A DNA stretch of 61,157 nucleotides from an uncultured bacterium (GCA_948469375.1 CAOKLO010000013.1:1-61157), one strand, 5' to 3'; positions 43,879 through 53,531 are shown, counted from the stretch's first letter. The notes: a model not told the origin generated them from the letters alone. A program made the numbers and translations.

Positions 43879-45285
43879 TCAAAAGCGGAAATAAATAAAC
43901 GGATTGTATTTGGAGCTGATGATGATAATAATACACACCCCGGCCAGGGCTAAATGGAACAGGTTGTTTGCCGCCAGCGCCGCCGGGGAACCGGATTCGC
44001 TCAGGCGGAGCTTTTTCGGCAGGGGCAGCATCCACACCAGGCCCAGCGGGAGGAAAAACAGCCCGTACAGCACGGACACGTTGGCCGCAATCATATCCAC
44101 CCAGGGGGTGGGGCGGTAGGTGAACATCTGTCCCAGCGCCGCCAGCAGCCGGCTGAAATCGGTGAGGTTGAACAGCACCCAGCCCACCGTTACAAAGAAC
44201 ATGGCGTAGAGCCAGCCTGCAAATTTGGGCAGCTTGTCCAGCAGCCTGTGGAGCCACAGCTTTTCCGCCAGCAGCAGCAGGGCGTAATACAGGCCCCACA
44301 GGAGGAAATTCCACTGGGCCCCGTGCCAGAAGCCGGTGAGGCCCCACACGATAAGGATATTTAACATCCAGCGGCCCTTGCGTACCCGGTTGCCGCCGAG
44401 AGGGATATAGATATAATCCCGGAACCAACTGGACAGGGAGATGTGCCACCGCCGCCAAAACTCGGTGATTGATGCGGCAATGTAGGGATGGTCAAAGTTC
44501 TCCAGGAAGTGGAAGCCGAAAATGCGGCCCAGGCCGATGGCCATGTCGCTGTAGCCGGAGAAGTCAAAATAGATTTGCAGGGTGTAGGCCAACGCCGCCA
44601 CCCAATACATAGCCGTGCCGTAAAGGGCTGGGTCCCCGGCGTAGATGGTCTCCGCCAGCGCCCCGGCGGCGTTGGCCATAATGGCCTTTTTCGCCAAGCC
44701 CTGGATGAACCGCCGCATACCCGCCGCCGCGTCGTCCAGGGTCTCCCGGCGGGTGCGGATCTCGTGCTCCACCGTCTGGTAGCGGACGATGGGCCCCGCG
44801 ATGAGCTGAGGAAAAAAGCTGACGTACAGCAGAAGGTAAAAATAGCTGCGCTGTACCTTCACCTTGCCCCGGTATAGGTCGATGACGTAGGACAGGACTT
44901 GGAATGTGTAAAAGCTGATGCCAATGGGCAGGGTGATGGCCGGGAGGGAAAGCTTGCTCCCCAGCAAAAGGCCCAGGTTGTCCGCCGCAAAGTTCAGGTA
45001 TTTGAACACAAACAGGTTGGCCGTCAGCAGCACCACGGTGACGATGAAAGCGTTTTTTTTGCGCGTTTGGTCCTCCTTCCAGCGCTCCATCAGCAGGCCG
45101 CCCACATAGGCCTCCATGGTGGCCAACAGCATCAAATCCAACAGCCGGGGCTCACCCCAGGCGTAGAAGATCAGGGAGGCCGCCAGCAAAACCCCGTTGC
45201 GCCAGGCCCGGTTATTCCACACAAAGTACAGCAGGAACACCAGGGGGAAGAATGCGTATACAAAGGGAAGCGTACTAAATACCAT
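43879..45285 (-). CDS. MBOAT-family O-acyltransferase (AlgI/PatA-like)
   Basis: The 468-residue protein has about eleven membrane helices and the MBOAT signature: YSDMAIGLGRIFGFHFLENF, EFWRRWHISLSSWFRDYIYI and LTGFWHGAQWNFLLWG, whose histidine is catalytic. Members pass acetyl groups across the membrane for O-acetylation of polysaccharides. The DHHW protein encoded 3 nt upstream is the usual partner that completes transfer outside the cell. Target polymer unknown (exopolysaccharide or teichoic acid). Confidence 0.92.
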   Translation of the reverse strand: MVFSTLPFVYAFFPLVFLLYFVWNNRAWRNGVLLAASLIFYAWGEPRLLDLMLLATMEAYVGGLLMERWKEDQTRKKNAFIVTVVLLTANLFVFKYLNFAADNLGLLLGSKLSLPAITLPIGISFYTFQVLSYVIDLYRGKVKVQRSYFYLLLYVSFFPQLIAGPIVRYQTVEHEIRTRRETLDDAAAGMRRFIQGLAKKAIMANAAGALAETIYAGDPALYGTAMYWVAALAYTLQIYFDFSGYSDMAIGLGRIFGFHFLENFDHPYIAASITEFWRRWHISLSSWFRDYIYIPLGGNRVRKGRWMLNILIVWGLTGFWHGAQWNFLLWGLYYALLLLAEKLWLHRLLDKLPKFAGWLYAMFFVTVGWVLFNLTDFSRLLAALGQMFTYRPTPWVDMIAANVSVLYGLFFLPLGLVWMLPLPKKLRLSESGSPAALAANNLFHLALAGVCIIIIISSKYNPFIYFRF

Positions 45286-45288
45286 GGC

Positions 45289-46449
45289 TCAGTCCTCCAG
45301 CAGGAACTCGTCCATGAGGAAATAGTCGATGTTCCCGATCAACAGCACCTGGGTGATGTCATGCTCCTCCACGTAACTGGAAAAGGAGAACTTCTCGCCC
45401 ATATATGCCTCATAATAGCGAAGGTCCACAGAATACGTGCGGTTGAAATGGGCCGCCAGCAGCTTGAGCACCGCGTTGTCGTAGGACTCGCCCAGGATCA
45501 GAATGTTCTCCCGGTCCGTCCGTCCGGTGGAGAAGGTCACCTCTCCGGCGTCCCAGCCGTAGAAGGCGCCGTAGGAGGGCTCGCCCCCCTGTCCGGCTAG
45601 AAACAGCTCCTGCGCGCCGTAATCCCCGGGCTCGCCGTTCACCGTGACCTCCATGCTCGGGAAATCATAGGGATAGGCATAAAAGGGCTCGCTGAACGCG
45701 GCGGCGGCCCCGGCTGCCTTGGAGCCGGAGAAGGTCCCCAGCTCCACCGCCTCCCCGACGGGGGACAGGGGGGCGTCCTCCGCCCCCAGAAGCTCCGCAA
45801 GCTGCTGGTAGCCCCGAAGGGAGCCGTCCAGGTTCCAATGGTGGTCGGTGCGGTAAAACCAGGCGCTGAATTCCTCAAAGCCGTCCACGGAAAAGCGGCC
45901 CAGGCGGTTCTGGGGAAGCTCCAGGCGGTCAAAGAGGTAGTCGCAGGCGGGAACCTTTTCCCCCGTCTCAAAATTGACGTCGGTGTCCTTCTCAATATAA
46001 TAGACGTAAAAATCCAGCTCCGGATGGGCGGCAAAATAGCGGTTGAAGTTGTCCGCCTTGGCCTCCAGCCGCTCGGTCATGTCCTCCAGCGTCCGGACCG
46101 GGTAGGCGATGTACTGATTGAATACCAGCGTGTCCACGTAGTGCACATACCTTCCCTGTGCCAGAGACAGGATGGGGGCGGAAACCGCCCGCATATACCC
46201 TGCCGAGGTGAGATTGTACGCCTTTTTGTACACCTGGGCCAGCTGCACCTGGTCGGCCAGGGCCGCGTCCACGCTGTCCTGAAAGGAACCGTCCAGCCAG
46301 CCCTCCAGGGTGAGCGGGGCGATTTTTTCCGCATAGCGGTTTTCGTAGGTGTTGACCTCCTTGGGGAAGAACACCGTCCGCGCCAGCCCGGCCCCCAGCA
46401 GGACCAGAATCAGCCCCACAAACACGGCGTTGATTGCTTTTTTTGTCAA
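45289..46449 (-). CDS. DHHW-family extracytoplasmic acetylation protein
   Basis: A 386-residue protein with one N-terminal membrane anchor (residues 8-24) and an SGNH/AlgX-like outer domain. FYRTDHHWNLDGSLRGYQQL gives the DHHW motif and ILILGESYDNAVLKLLAAHF the serine-containing block. The start is a TTG at 46449, 10 nt after AAAGGAGG. Together with the MBOAT gene it forms a two-gene O-acetylation unit like algI/algJ. Confidence 0.88.
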   Translation of the reverse strand: MTKKAINAVFVGLILVLLGAGLARTVFFPKEVNTYENRYAEKIAPLTLEGWLDGSFQDSVDAALADQVQLAQVYKKAYNLTSAGYMRAVSAPILSLAQGRYVHYVDTLVFNQYIAYPVRTLEDMTERLEAKADNFNRYFAAHPELDFYVYYIEKDTDVNFETGEKVPACDYLFDRLELPQNRLGRFSVDGFEEFSAWFYRTDHHWNLDGSLRGYQQLAELLGAEDAPLSPVGEAVELGTFSGSKAAGAAAAFSEPFYAYPYDFPSMEVTVNGEPGDYGAQELFLAGQGGEPSYGAFYGWDAGEVTFSTGRTDRENILILGESYDNAVLKLLAAHFNRTYSVDLRYYEAYMGEKFSFSSYVEEHDITQVLLIGNIDYFLMDEFLLED

Positions 46450-46470
46450 AGCCTTCCAACCTCCTTTGCG

Positions 46471-46515
46471 TAAAAAGAGCCTGTATCCAAAGCCTACCCG
46501 GCTGCGGATACAGGC
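46471..46515 (-). terminator. Terminator of the 46526 gene
   Basis: GGATACAGGC (46506-46515) pairs with GCCTGTATCC (46479-46488), followed on the minus strand by TCTTTTTAC. Confidence 0.8.
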
Positions 46516-46525
46516 CCCAGGTTTT

Positions 46526-46933
46526 TCAGCAGTCCACAGTGATGTTGTCTGTCCCGTGGGCTTCAAATTCGTCGATATAGGCATCAATGCGCTGGGTCAG
46601 CTCGTCGTAGTTGGTCTCGTCGATGGGCACGTCGTCCATGTCCCGCCGGGCCAGGTCCTCTGCCAAGATCTCAAAAAACACGTTGTTCTCATAGTCCATA
46701 ATGGCCTCGTGGATGCCCCCTTCCGCGAAGGCCCGGGACGGGATGATCTCCCCCTGGTAGGTCTCGGCCAGGCTTGGCATTCCCTCCATGGCCGCCTTGG
46801 CAAACAGCAGGCTTTCCACCTCGTCGTAGTCCTTGAACCGGTCCTCCCCCCGGGTGGAGTTCAGAATCCAGTTTCCGATGTACACCATGTCCAGCAGCCG
46901 GCGAAGCTGCTTGCGCGTCAGTTCCAGTTCCAT
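46526..46933 (-). CDS. Conserved hypothetical protein
   Basis: A 135-residue acidic soluble protein. It begins MELELTRKQLRRLLDMVYIG, then NWILNSTRGEDRFKDYDEVE; the centre is helical, with an acidic run near DMDDVPIDETNYDEL. No metal-binding or catalytic motif is obvious. The ATG at 46933 has GAGGG upstream. It is a single-gene unit between a terminator and the divergent SSB-like gene. Function unknown. Confidence 0.7.
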   Translation of the reverse strand: MELELTRKQLRRLLDMVYIGNWILNSTRGEDRFKDYDEVESLLFAKAAMEGMPSLAETYQGEIIPSRAFAEGGIHEAIMDYENNVFFEILAEDLARRDMDDVPIDETNYDELTQRIDAYIDEFEAHGTDNITVDC

Positions 46934-47107
46934 CCTTAGCCCTCCTTCGGCTGGTTCTCCTCTATATTATACAGAGCGATTCCCGGTTGTCAATGGGCAT
47001 ACTTGGTCCATCTCTCTTCCCCATGACCCGGCGGGAGAGGCATACCCGGCAATCTTCCATCATATAGTCAAGGCAGGAAACCATTTGACATACGGAGTGT
47101 GATACCG

Positions 47108-47728
47108 ATGGAAGAATACAGAGGGGAAAATAAGATCGTGCTGCGGGGACAGACTGCGGGAGAGCCTGTCCGTTCCCATCAAAACCACGGGGTGGATTAT
47201 TATGTCGTCCCCCTGCGGGTGCCCCGGCTCAGCGGGACGGACGATGTGCTCAACCTGGTGACGGCAAACCCCGACCCGGCCGTCTGGTCAACCGGACAGT
47301 GGGTGTCCGTTCAGGGAGAGGTGCGCTCCTACAACAACCGCTCCGGACAGGGGAGCAAGCTGGTCATCACCGTGCTGGTGCGCTCCGCCCTGCCCGATCC
47401 GGTGGAGGAGGGGGAGAACCGGCTGATGCTGGCCGGGGTGCTGTGCCGCAAGCCGGTGGCGCGGCGCACGCCCCTGGGGCGGGAAATCTGCGACCTGCTG
47501 CTGGCCGTCAACCGACCCTATGGGCGGGCGGATTACTTACCTTGCATCGCCTGGGGGTCCCTGGCCGCCCACTGCGGGGGGCTGGACGTGGGCGACCGCC
47601 TTCGGCTGGAGGGCCGTCTGCAAAGCCGTCAGTACCACAAGCTCATCGACGGGGAGCAGGTGGCCCGGACCGCCTTTGAAATCTCTGTCATGAATTTGCT
47701 GTCCGAAGAGGAGGAGATTCAGGAATAG
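47108..47728 (+). CDS. Single-stranded DNA-binding-like protein with two OB folds
   Basis: The 206-residue product has two tandem OB-type domains: residues 1-~98 with NKIVLRGQTAGEPVRSHQNH and DPAVWSTGQWVSVQGEVRSY, and residues ~100-190 with ENRLMLAGVLCRKPVARRTP and DYLPCIAWGSLAAHCGGLDV. Canonical SSB has one such domain and an acidic C-tail; here the end is SEEEEIQE, without the usual DDDIPF. It may be a specialised SSB or a primosomal protein. Its 3' end overlaps the convergent uracil-glycosylase gene by 10 bp. Confidence 0.75.
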   Translation: MEEYRGENKIVLRGQTAGEPVRSHQNHGVDYYVVPLRVPRLSGTDDVLNLVTANPDPAVWSTGQWVSVQGEVRSYNNRSGQGSKLVITVLVRSALPDPVEEGENRLMLAGVLCRKPVARRTPLGREICDLLLAVNRPYGRADYLPCIAWGSLAAHCGGLDVGDRLRLEGRLQSRQYHKLIDGEQVARTAFEISVMNLLSEEEEIQE

Positions 47729-48291
47729 GCCTCGGGACAGACCTCCCGGATCTTGGCCCGGATGGAGCGCAGGTCGGCAAAGGTGTCCGGCTTTTTGGTG
47801 GGGTCCCGGAGCAGGGCGGCGGGGTGGTAGATAGCGGTATAGTACACGCCGTCCTTTTCCACCCACTGGCCGTGCTCCCGGGTGATGCGGTACTTGGGGT
47901 CGATCAGCCGCATGGCGGCAATGCGCCCCAGACAGACCACAATGCGGGGATGGAGCAGCTCCATCTGGTCCCACAGGTAGCCGATGCAAGCGTCCTGCTC
48001 GGTGTTCAGCGGGTCCCGGTTCTTGGGCGGGCGGCATTTGACGATGTTGGTGATGTAAAAATTTTTCTCCCGGCTCAGGCCGACGAGGGAGAGCATTTCG
48101 TCCAGCAGCTGCCCGCCCCTGCCCACAAAGGGTTCGCCCTGAAGGTCCTCGTTTTCGCCGGGACCCTCGCCGATGAACATGACCCGGGCGTCCTTCGGTC
48201 CCTTACCGAACACCACATTGGTGCGGGTGTCCGCCAGCGCGCACTTTTGACAGCCCATACAGCGGCGGTGTAATTCTTCCCAGTTTGGCAT
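47719..48291 (-). CDS. Uracil-DNA glycosylase, family 4 (Fe-S)
   Basis: The 190-residue glycosylase removes uracil from DNA. The family 4 motif is MFIGEGPGENEDLQGEPFVG, with CMGCQKCALADTRTNVVFG giving the first two cluster cysteines and CRPPKNRDPLNTEQDAC the other two. YHPAALLRDPTKKP supplies the conserved histidine. The four cysteines bind a 4Fe-4S cluster. Confidence 0.93.
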   Translation of the reverse strand: MPNWEELHRRCMGCQKCALADTRTNVVFGKGPKDARVMFIGEGPGENEDLQGEPFVGRGGQLLDEMLSLVGLSREKNFYITNIVKCRPPKNRDPLNTEQDACIGYLWDQMELLHPRIVVCLGRIAAMRLIDPKYRITREHGQWVEKDGVYYTAIYHPAALLRDPTKKPDTFADLRSIRAKIREVCPEAYS

Positions 48292-48375
48292 GGGTCAATC
48301 CCTCCTGTGATTTTTCTTTGGATATTCTACCATATTTTTTTCGTCCCGGCTATGGGATGTTTGGGAAATCTTCAG

Positions 48376-48700
48376 TTGACAACGGGAAAAATTCCGTGTA
48401 AAATTTCTTCATCAAGCTAAATTGACAAAGGCATCGACGAAGACCGCCCCTCACGGCGTCCGACAGAGAACGCGGGCCACCGACTGAAAGCCCGCTCCGG
48501 AAAGACGAGACGGCGCAACGCTTCCGAGCCGGCGGTTCGAACCTCCAACGGCGGGGGTGTAGGGCTGTCCGTCCTCCCCACGTTACCGGGGCTCGAGAGA
48601 GGTCCCTTGCTGGAGGGGCAACGCGGGTGGTACCGCGGAATTTATGAGTTGATTCCGTCCCGGACTGTACTTTTGTACGGTCCGGGGCTTTTGTTTTCCC
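48376..48700 (+). promoter_or_regulatory. Promoter and T-box riboswitch of the aspS operon
   Basis: TTGACA (48376-48381), 17 bp, TAAAAT (48399-48404) start the leader. The stem I region includes AGAGAACGCGGG and CTGAAAGCCCGC. The T-box core ACGCGGGTGGTACCGCGG (48621-48638) is the antiterminator whose TGGT pairs with an uncharged tRNA end. The terminator CCGGACTGTAC/GTACGGTCCGG (48660-48685), followed by a T-rich run, is used when the tRNA is charged. AAC and GAC triplets both occur in the candidate specifier region, so I cannot say whether tRNA-Asn or tRNA-Asp is read. Confidence 0.9.
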
Positions 48701-48744
48701 TGCGGCCAAAAAACGAGCAATCAGGCGGAAAGGAAGGAAACGTT

Positions 48745-50061
48745 ATGAAGTTCGTCACTGGCAAGAGCAAAAAGCTGACCACCTATCGGGAGATCGCGGA
48801 GGGCGGGCAGAGTAACCCCGTTACCGTCCACGGCGCGGTCCACTTACTGCGAGACATGGGCGGGCTGGCGTTCCTCACCCTGCGCATGGCAAGGGGAGCA
48901 GTCCAGTGCGTGTGCGCGCCGGACGTCCTGCCCGAGGGCTTGTGCGAGGAGTGTACCGTGGAGCTGTCCGGCATCGTGCGGGAGGAGCCTCGCGCCCCCG
49001 GCGGGTATGAGATCGCCGTGGAAGCCCTGACCGTCCTGTCCCGGCCCGCGGCGCCCATGCCCGTGGCCTTGGGCAAGGGCCCGCTCAAGCTGAACCTGGA
49101 TACCGAGCTGGCCCTGCGGCCCGTCGTGCTGCGCCATCTGCGGGAGCGAGCGGTGTTCAGGGTGCAGGAGGGGCTGGTCCGCGCCTTCCGGGACTACCTT
49201 ACCAAGCAGGACTTTACCGAGGTCCATACCCCGAAAATCGTCCACGCGGGCGCGGAGGGCGGCTCCAACATTTTCAAGCTGGACTACTTTGGAAAAAAAG
49301 CATATCTGGCCCAGTCGCCCCAGTTCTACAAGCAGACCATGGTGGGGGTGTTTGAGCGGGTTTTCGAGGTGGGGCCTGTATTCCGGGCGGAAAAGCACGC
49401 CACCCCCCGGCATCTGAACGAGTACACCGGCCTGGACTTCGAGATGGGGTATATTAACTCCTTCTATGACGTGATTGAGGTAGAAACGGGCTACCTCCGC
49501 CATGCGATGGAGCTGCTGGCAAAAGAATACACCGGAGAGCTGGAGCTGCTGGGCGCAGCGCTTCCCGACGCGGACAAAATCCCCTGCCTGCGCTTTGACG
49601 ACGCCAAGCGGCTGGCCGCAGAAAAGTACGGCTACAAGATCCATGATCCCTACGACCTGGAGCCGGAAGAGGAGGTCCACATCGGCCAGTACGTCAGGGA
49701 GGAATTTGGCAGCGACTTCGTGTTCGTCACCCACTACCCCTCCAAAAAGCGCCCGTTCTACGCCATGGACGACCCAGAGGACCCCAAGTACACGCTGTCC
49801 TTCGACCTGCTGTTCCGGGGTATGGAGGTCACCACCGGCGGCCAGCGGGTCCACGACTACGCCCAGCAGGTGGCCAAAATGGAGGACCGGGGCATGGACC
49901 CGGCGGGGTTTGAGAGCTATTTGATGATCCACAAGCACGGGATGCCGCCCCATGGCGGACTGGGCATCGGCCTGGAGCGCCTTACCATGAAGCTGTGCGG
50001 GCTGGACAACGTCCGCTATGCCAGCCTGTTCCCGAGAGACAGGAGCCGTTTGGAGCCGTGA
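48745..50061 (+). CDS. aspS: Aspartyl-tRNA synthetase, archaeal-type and probably non-discriminating
   Basis: A 438-residue class II synthetase of the short archaeal-type AspRS/AsnRS group. The OB-fold anticodon domain is residues ~15-105. Motif 2 is FRAEKHATPRHLNEYTGLDF, and motif 3 includes GGLGIGLERLTMKLCGLDNV. It lacks the GAD insertion of bacterial AspRS. Placed before gatCAB, it probably charges Asp on both tRNA-Asp and tRNA-Asn, with GatCAB converting Asp-tRNA-Asn to Asn-tRNA-Asn. The T-box upstream makes the operon respond to charging. An AsnRS is the alternative reading, but the operon context favours AspRS. Confidence 0.85.
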   Translation: MKFVTGKSKKLTTYREIAEGGQSNPVTVHGAVHLLRDMGGLAFLTLRMARGAVQCVCAPDVLPEGLCEECTVELSGIVREEPRAPGGYEIAVEALTVLSRPAAPMPVALGKGPLKLNLDTELALRPVVLRHLRERAVFRVQEGLVRAFRDYLTKQDFTEVHTPKIVHAGAEGGSNIFKLDYFGKKAYLAQSPQFYKQTMVGVFERVFEVGPVFRAEKHATPRHLNEYTGLDFEMGYINSFYDVIEVETGYLRHAMELLAKEYTGELELLGAALPDADKIPCLRFDDAKRLAAEKYGYKIHDPYDLEPEEEVHIGQYVREEFGSDFVFVTHYPSKKRPFYAMDDPEDPKYTLSFDLLFRGMEVTTGGQRVHDYAQQVAKMEDRGMDPAGFESYLMIHKHGMPPHGGLGIGLERLTMKLCGLDNVRYASLFPRDRSRLEP

Positions 50062-50135
50062 TCTGCTTTTTCTTGTAAGAAAAAGCAGGCAAAAAGAACT
50101 TCAGTCCGTTACCGCCGTGGGCTTTGTCTAAAAGC
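50062..50135 (+). repeat. REP-like intergenic repeat, copy 1
   Basis: Directly behind the aspS stop: hairpin CTGCTTTTTCTT/AAGAAAAAGCAG, then CAAAAAGAACTTCAGTCCG and a GC-rich ending. The same layout recurs at 50469 and 55328. Confidence 0.6.
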
Positions 50136-50183
50136 TGCGTCGGAAACGATTGGACGAAATTAACTGGAGAAGGAGTGTTTTTT

Positions 50184-50471
50184 ATGAAAGTCACAACGGA
50201 ATTGGTGGACTATATCTCGGAGTTGTCCCGGCTGGAGCTGGAAAGCGATGAAAAGCTGGGCATAACCGCCCAGCTGGAGCAGATCATCGCCTATATGGAC
50301 GTGCTGAACAAGCTGGACACCCAGGACGTGGAGCCCATGAGCCATGTGTTCCCGGTGAAGAACGTTTTGCGGGAGGATGAAGTCGAGCCGTCCCAAGACC
50401 GGGCCGAGCTTTTGGCGGGGGCGCCCGTGCCGGACCGGGAGGCGTTTCTGGTCCCCAAGGCAGTAGAGTAA
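50184..50471 (+). CDS. gatC: Asp/Glu-tRNA amidotransferase subunit C
   Basis: The 95-residue subunit stabilises GatA-GatB. It has the helical pattern VDYISELSRLELESDEKLG and the loop VEPMSHVFPVKNVLREDEVE, and ends DREAFLVPKAVE. The ATG at 50184 follows GGAGTG. It is encoded between aspS and gatA, each separated by a REP-like repeat. Confidence 0.92.
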   Translation: MKVTTELVDYISELSRLELESDEKLGITAQLEQIIAYMDVLNKLDTQDVEPMSHVFPVKNVLREDEVEPSQDRAELLAGAPVPDREAFLVPKAVE

Positions 50472-50530
50472 CTTACTTTTTCTTGAAAGAAACCGTGAGC
50501 AAAAGAACTTCAATTCGCGCCATTGCGGCA
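50469..50530 (+). repeat. REP-like intergenic repeat, copy 2
   Basis: It begins at the gatC stop: TTTTTCTTGAAAGAAA pairing, then CAAAAGAACTTCAATTCG and GC-rich sequence. The hairpin is shorter than in copies 1 and 3. Confidence 0.55.
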
Positions 50531-50589
50531 AGTATTGTACAATTTTCACACGACAACGAACGTAATTTAAAGATGGGGAGAATCAGAAT

Positions 50590-52098
50590 ATGGTACTGAG
50601 AGAGTTGACCGCTCTGGAGCTGGGCGCGGCCATCCAAAAGGGTGAGGTATCCGTAAAAGAGGCCGCCCAGGCGGCGCTGGACAGATTGTCGGCGCAGGAC
50701 AAAGCGCTGAACGCTTTTATCACCGTTACGGGAGAGCAGGCGCTGGACCGGGCGGAGAAATTACAGGCCGGGGTGAAGGACGCCCAAAACCCTCTATACG
50801 GCGTGCCCATGGCCATCAAGGACAACATCTGCACGCGGGGCGTCAAGACCTCCTGCGCGTCCAATATCCTGGGCGGCTTCGCGCCCCCCTATGACGCCTC
50901 TGTGGCTGGAAAGCTGGCAGACGCGGGGGCCGTCTCCCTGGGCAAGCTGAATATGGACGAGTTTGCCATGGGGTCCACGTCGGAAACCTCCTTTTACGGC
51001 CCCGTCAAAAACCCCTGGGATCTGGAGCGGGTCCCCGGCGGGTCCTCCGGCGGAGCGGCGGCGGCTGTAGCGGCGGGTATGGGCTGGTACGCCATTGGGT
51101 CCGACACCGGCGGGTCCATCCGACAGCCCGCATCCTACTGCGGCGTCACGGGCATGAAGCCCACCTATGGCACCGTGTCCCGGTACGGGCTCATCGCCTA
51201 CGCCTCGTCGCTGGACCAGATCGGCCCGCTGTGTCGGGACGCGGCGGACTGCGCCGCCGTCCTGGACGTGCTCCAGGGCCGGGACCCCAAGGACGGCACC
51301 AGCCTGGACGGGCAGTACGGAACCCTGCTCCGCAGCCTCACCGGGGACGTGCGCGGGTTGAAAATCGGCCTGCCCGTAGACTGTTACGGGGACGGTTTGG
51401 ACGGGGAAGTCAGGGCCGCCGTCCTGGCTGTGGCAGATGTACTAAAGGCCCGCGGTGCGGAAGTGGTGGAGCTGTCCTTCCCTGTGATGAAGTACGTGGT
51501 CCCCGCCTACTATATCATTGCCGCCGCCGAGGCATCCTCCAACCTGTCCCGGTTCGACGGCGTGAAATACGGCTGGCGGGCGCAGGAGTATGAGGGACTG
51601 CACGACTTGTACTGCAAAACCCGCACCCAGGGCTTCGGTTCCGAGGTGAAGCGGCGCATCCTGCTGGGGACGTTCGTGCTGTCCTCCGGCTATTACGACG
51701 CCTATTACCGCAAGGCATTGCAGGTTAAGGCAGTCATCAAAGACGCCTTCGACAAGGCGTTCCAGCAGTGCGACCTGCTTCTTACCCCCGTGGCCCCCAC
51801 CACCGCGCCCAAGCTGGGGGAGAGCCTGTCCGACCCGCTGCAAATGTATTTGAGCGACATATACACCGTGTCGGTGAACCTGGCGGGCCTGCCTGGGCTG
51901 TCCATGCCCTGCGGGCTTGACTCCAAGGGCCTGCCCATCGGGGCTCAGCTCATTGGGCCGCATTTTGGGGAGGGCACGCTTTTGAACGCCGCCCATGGGT
52001 TCCAATTGGATACCGGTTATCACAAACGGCGGCCGGGAGAAACTGTGCGCGGGGGCGCACACCGTGCGTCCCTAGCGGAAGGAGGCGAACCGGTATGA
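50590..52098 (+). CDS. gatA: Asp/Glu-tRNA amidotransferase subunit A
   Basis: The 502-residue amidase releases ammonia from glutamine for transamidation. The Ser-cisSer-Lys triad is visible in PMAIKDNICTRG (Lys 76), VPGGSSGGAAAAVAAG (cis-Ser) and SDTGGSIRQPASYCG (nucleophile Ser). The ends are typical. It overlaps gatB by the 4-nt ATGA, so A and B are made in equal amounts. Confidence 0.97.
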   Translation: MVLRELTALELGAAIQKGEVSVKEAAQAALDRLSAQDKALNAFITVTGEQALDRAEKLQAGVKDAQNPLYGVPMAIKDNICTRGVKTSCASNILGGFAPPYDASVAGKLADAGAVSLGKLNMDEFAMGSTSETSFYGPVKNPWDLERVPGGSSGGAAAAVAAGMGWYAIGSDTGGSIRQPASYCGVTGMKPTYGTVSRYGLIAYASSLDQIGPLCRDAADCAAVLDVLQGRDPKDGTSLDGQYGTLLRSLTGDVRGLKIGLPVDCYGDGLDGEVRAAVLAVADVLKARGAEVVELSFPVMKYVVPAYYIIAAAEASSNLSRFDGVKYGWRAQEYEGLHDLYCKTRTQGFGSEVKRRILLGTFVLSSGYYDAYYRKALQVKAVIKDAFDKAFQQCDLLLTPVAPTTAPKLGESLSDPLQMYLSDIYTVSVNLAGLPGLSMPCGLDSKGLPIGAQLIGPHFGEGTLLNAAHGFQLDTGYHKRRPGETVRGGAHRASLAEGGEPV

Positions 52099-53525
52099 CC
52101 TGGGAGACCGTCATCGGCCTGGAAACTCACGTGGAGCTGGCCACCAGGACGAAAATTTTCTGTTCCTGCACCACCCGGTTCGGGGGCGATCCCAACACCC
52201 ACTGCTGTCCGGTGTGCACTGGGATGCCGGGGACCCTGCCCGTCCTGAACAAAAAGGTGCTGGAATTTGCCGCCAAGGCCGGGCTGGCGCTGAACTGCGA
52301 TATCACCCGGTACAGCAAATTTGACCGGAAAAACTACTTCTACCCCGACTTGCCCAAAGCGTATCAGATTTCCCAGCTTTACCTTCCCATTGCCCGGGAC
52401 GGCGCGGTTCCTATCCGCACCCAGGCGGGGGATAAAACCATCCGCATCCACGAGCTGCACATGGAGGAGGACGCGGGCAAGCTGGTCCACGACCCATGGA
52501 TCGACCAGACCCGGGCGGATTACAACCGCTGCGGGGTCCCGCTGATTGAGATCGTCACCGAGCCGGACTTCCGCACCGCCGACGAGGTGATTGCCTACCT
52601 GGAAAAACTGAAGGAAACCCTGCAATACCTGGGCGTGTCCGACTGCAAAATGCAGGAGGGCTCCCTCCGGTGTGACGTGAACCTGTCCGTGCGCCCCATG
52701 GGTACAGACGAGCTGGGCACCCGCACGGAGATGAAAAACCTGAACTCCTTCAAGGCCATCGCCCGGGCCATCAGCTACGAGGCCAAGCGGCAGATCGAAC
52801 TGATTGAGGAGGGGAAGCGGGTGGTCCAGGAGACGCGCCGCTGGGATGAGAACAAAGACGCCACCTACGCCATGCGCTCCAAGGAGAACGCCCAGGATTA
52901 CCGCTACTTCCCCGAGCCGGACATTCCGCCCATTGAGTTGTCTGAGGAGTATTTGGAGAGCCTGCGGGCCGCTCAGCCCGAGCTGGCCGAGGCCAAGCGG
53001 GCCCGGTATCAGGCGGACTACGGCCTGCCTGAGTACGATAGCCAGATGATCACGTCGGACAGTGTGCTGGCCCGGTTCTTCGAGGACTTAGTGGTGCTGG
53101 GCACTCCCCCCAAGCAGGGGGCCAACTGGATCATGGGCGAGGTACTGGGGGCGTTGTCCACCCACGCTGTGGAGCCCCGCGACATGAAGCTCACCGCCCC
53201 CACCCTAGCCCGGCTCATCGCCCTGGTGGCGGAAGGGAAGCTGAACCGCAACACCGCCGTCAAGGTGTTTGAGGCCATTTTCGATACGGACGCGGATGTG
53301 GACGCCTACGTGAAGGAGCACGGCCTGGAGCAGGTCAACGACGACGGCCTGGTCCGAGCGGTCTGCGCCAAGGTATTGGAGGCTAACCCCCAGTCCGCAG
53401 CTGACTACAAGGGCGGTAAGGAAAAGGCCTTCGGCTTCCTGGTGGGCCAGGTCATGCGGGAGCTGAAGGGCAGGGCCAACCCTCAAAGCGTGAACGCCAT
53501 TTTGAAAGAGCTGCTGTCGCAGTAA
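52095..53525 (+). CDS. gatB: Asp/Glu-tRNA amidotransferase subunit B
   Basis: The 476-residue subunit phosphorylates the aminoacyl-tRNA and accepts ammonia through a channel from GatA. Features: VIGLETHVELATRTKIFCSC, a zinc-type CxC and later cysteines (CCPVCTGMPG), RADYNRCGVPLIEIVTEPDF and the helical YqeY-like tail (NPQSVNAILKELLSQ). Last gene of the operon; a GC hairpin follows. Confidence 0.97.
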   Translation: MTWETVIGLETHVELATRTKIFCSCTTRFGGDPNTHCCPVCTGMPGTLPVLNKKVLEFAAKAGLALNCDITRYSKFDRKNYFYPDLPKAYQISQLYLPIARDGAVPIRTQAGDKTIRIHELHMEEDAGKLVHDPWIDQTRADYNRCGVPLIEIVTEPDFRTADEVIAYLEKLKETLQYLGVSDCKMQEGSLRCDVNLSVRPMGTDELGTRTEMKNLNSFKAIARAISYEAKRQIELIEEGKRVVQETRRWDENKDATYAMRSKENAQDYRYFPEPDIPPIELSEEYLESLRAAQPELAEAKRARYQADYGLPEYDSQMITSDSVLARFFEDLVVLGTPPKQGANWIMGEVLGALSTHAVEPRDMKLTAPTLARLIALVAEGKLNRNTAVKVFEAIFDTDADVDAYVKEHGLEQVNDDGLVRAVCAKVLEANPQSAADYKGGKEKAFGFLVGQVMRELKGRANPQSVNAILKELLSQ

Positions 53526-53531
53526 AGCGCC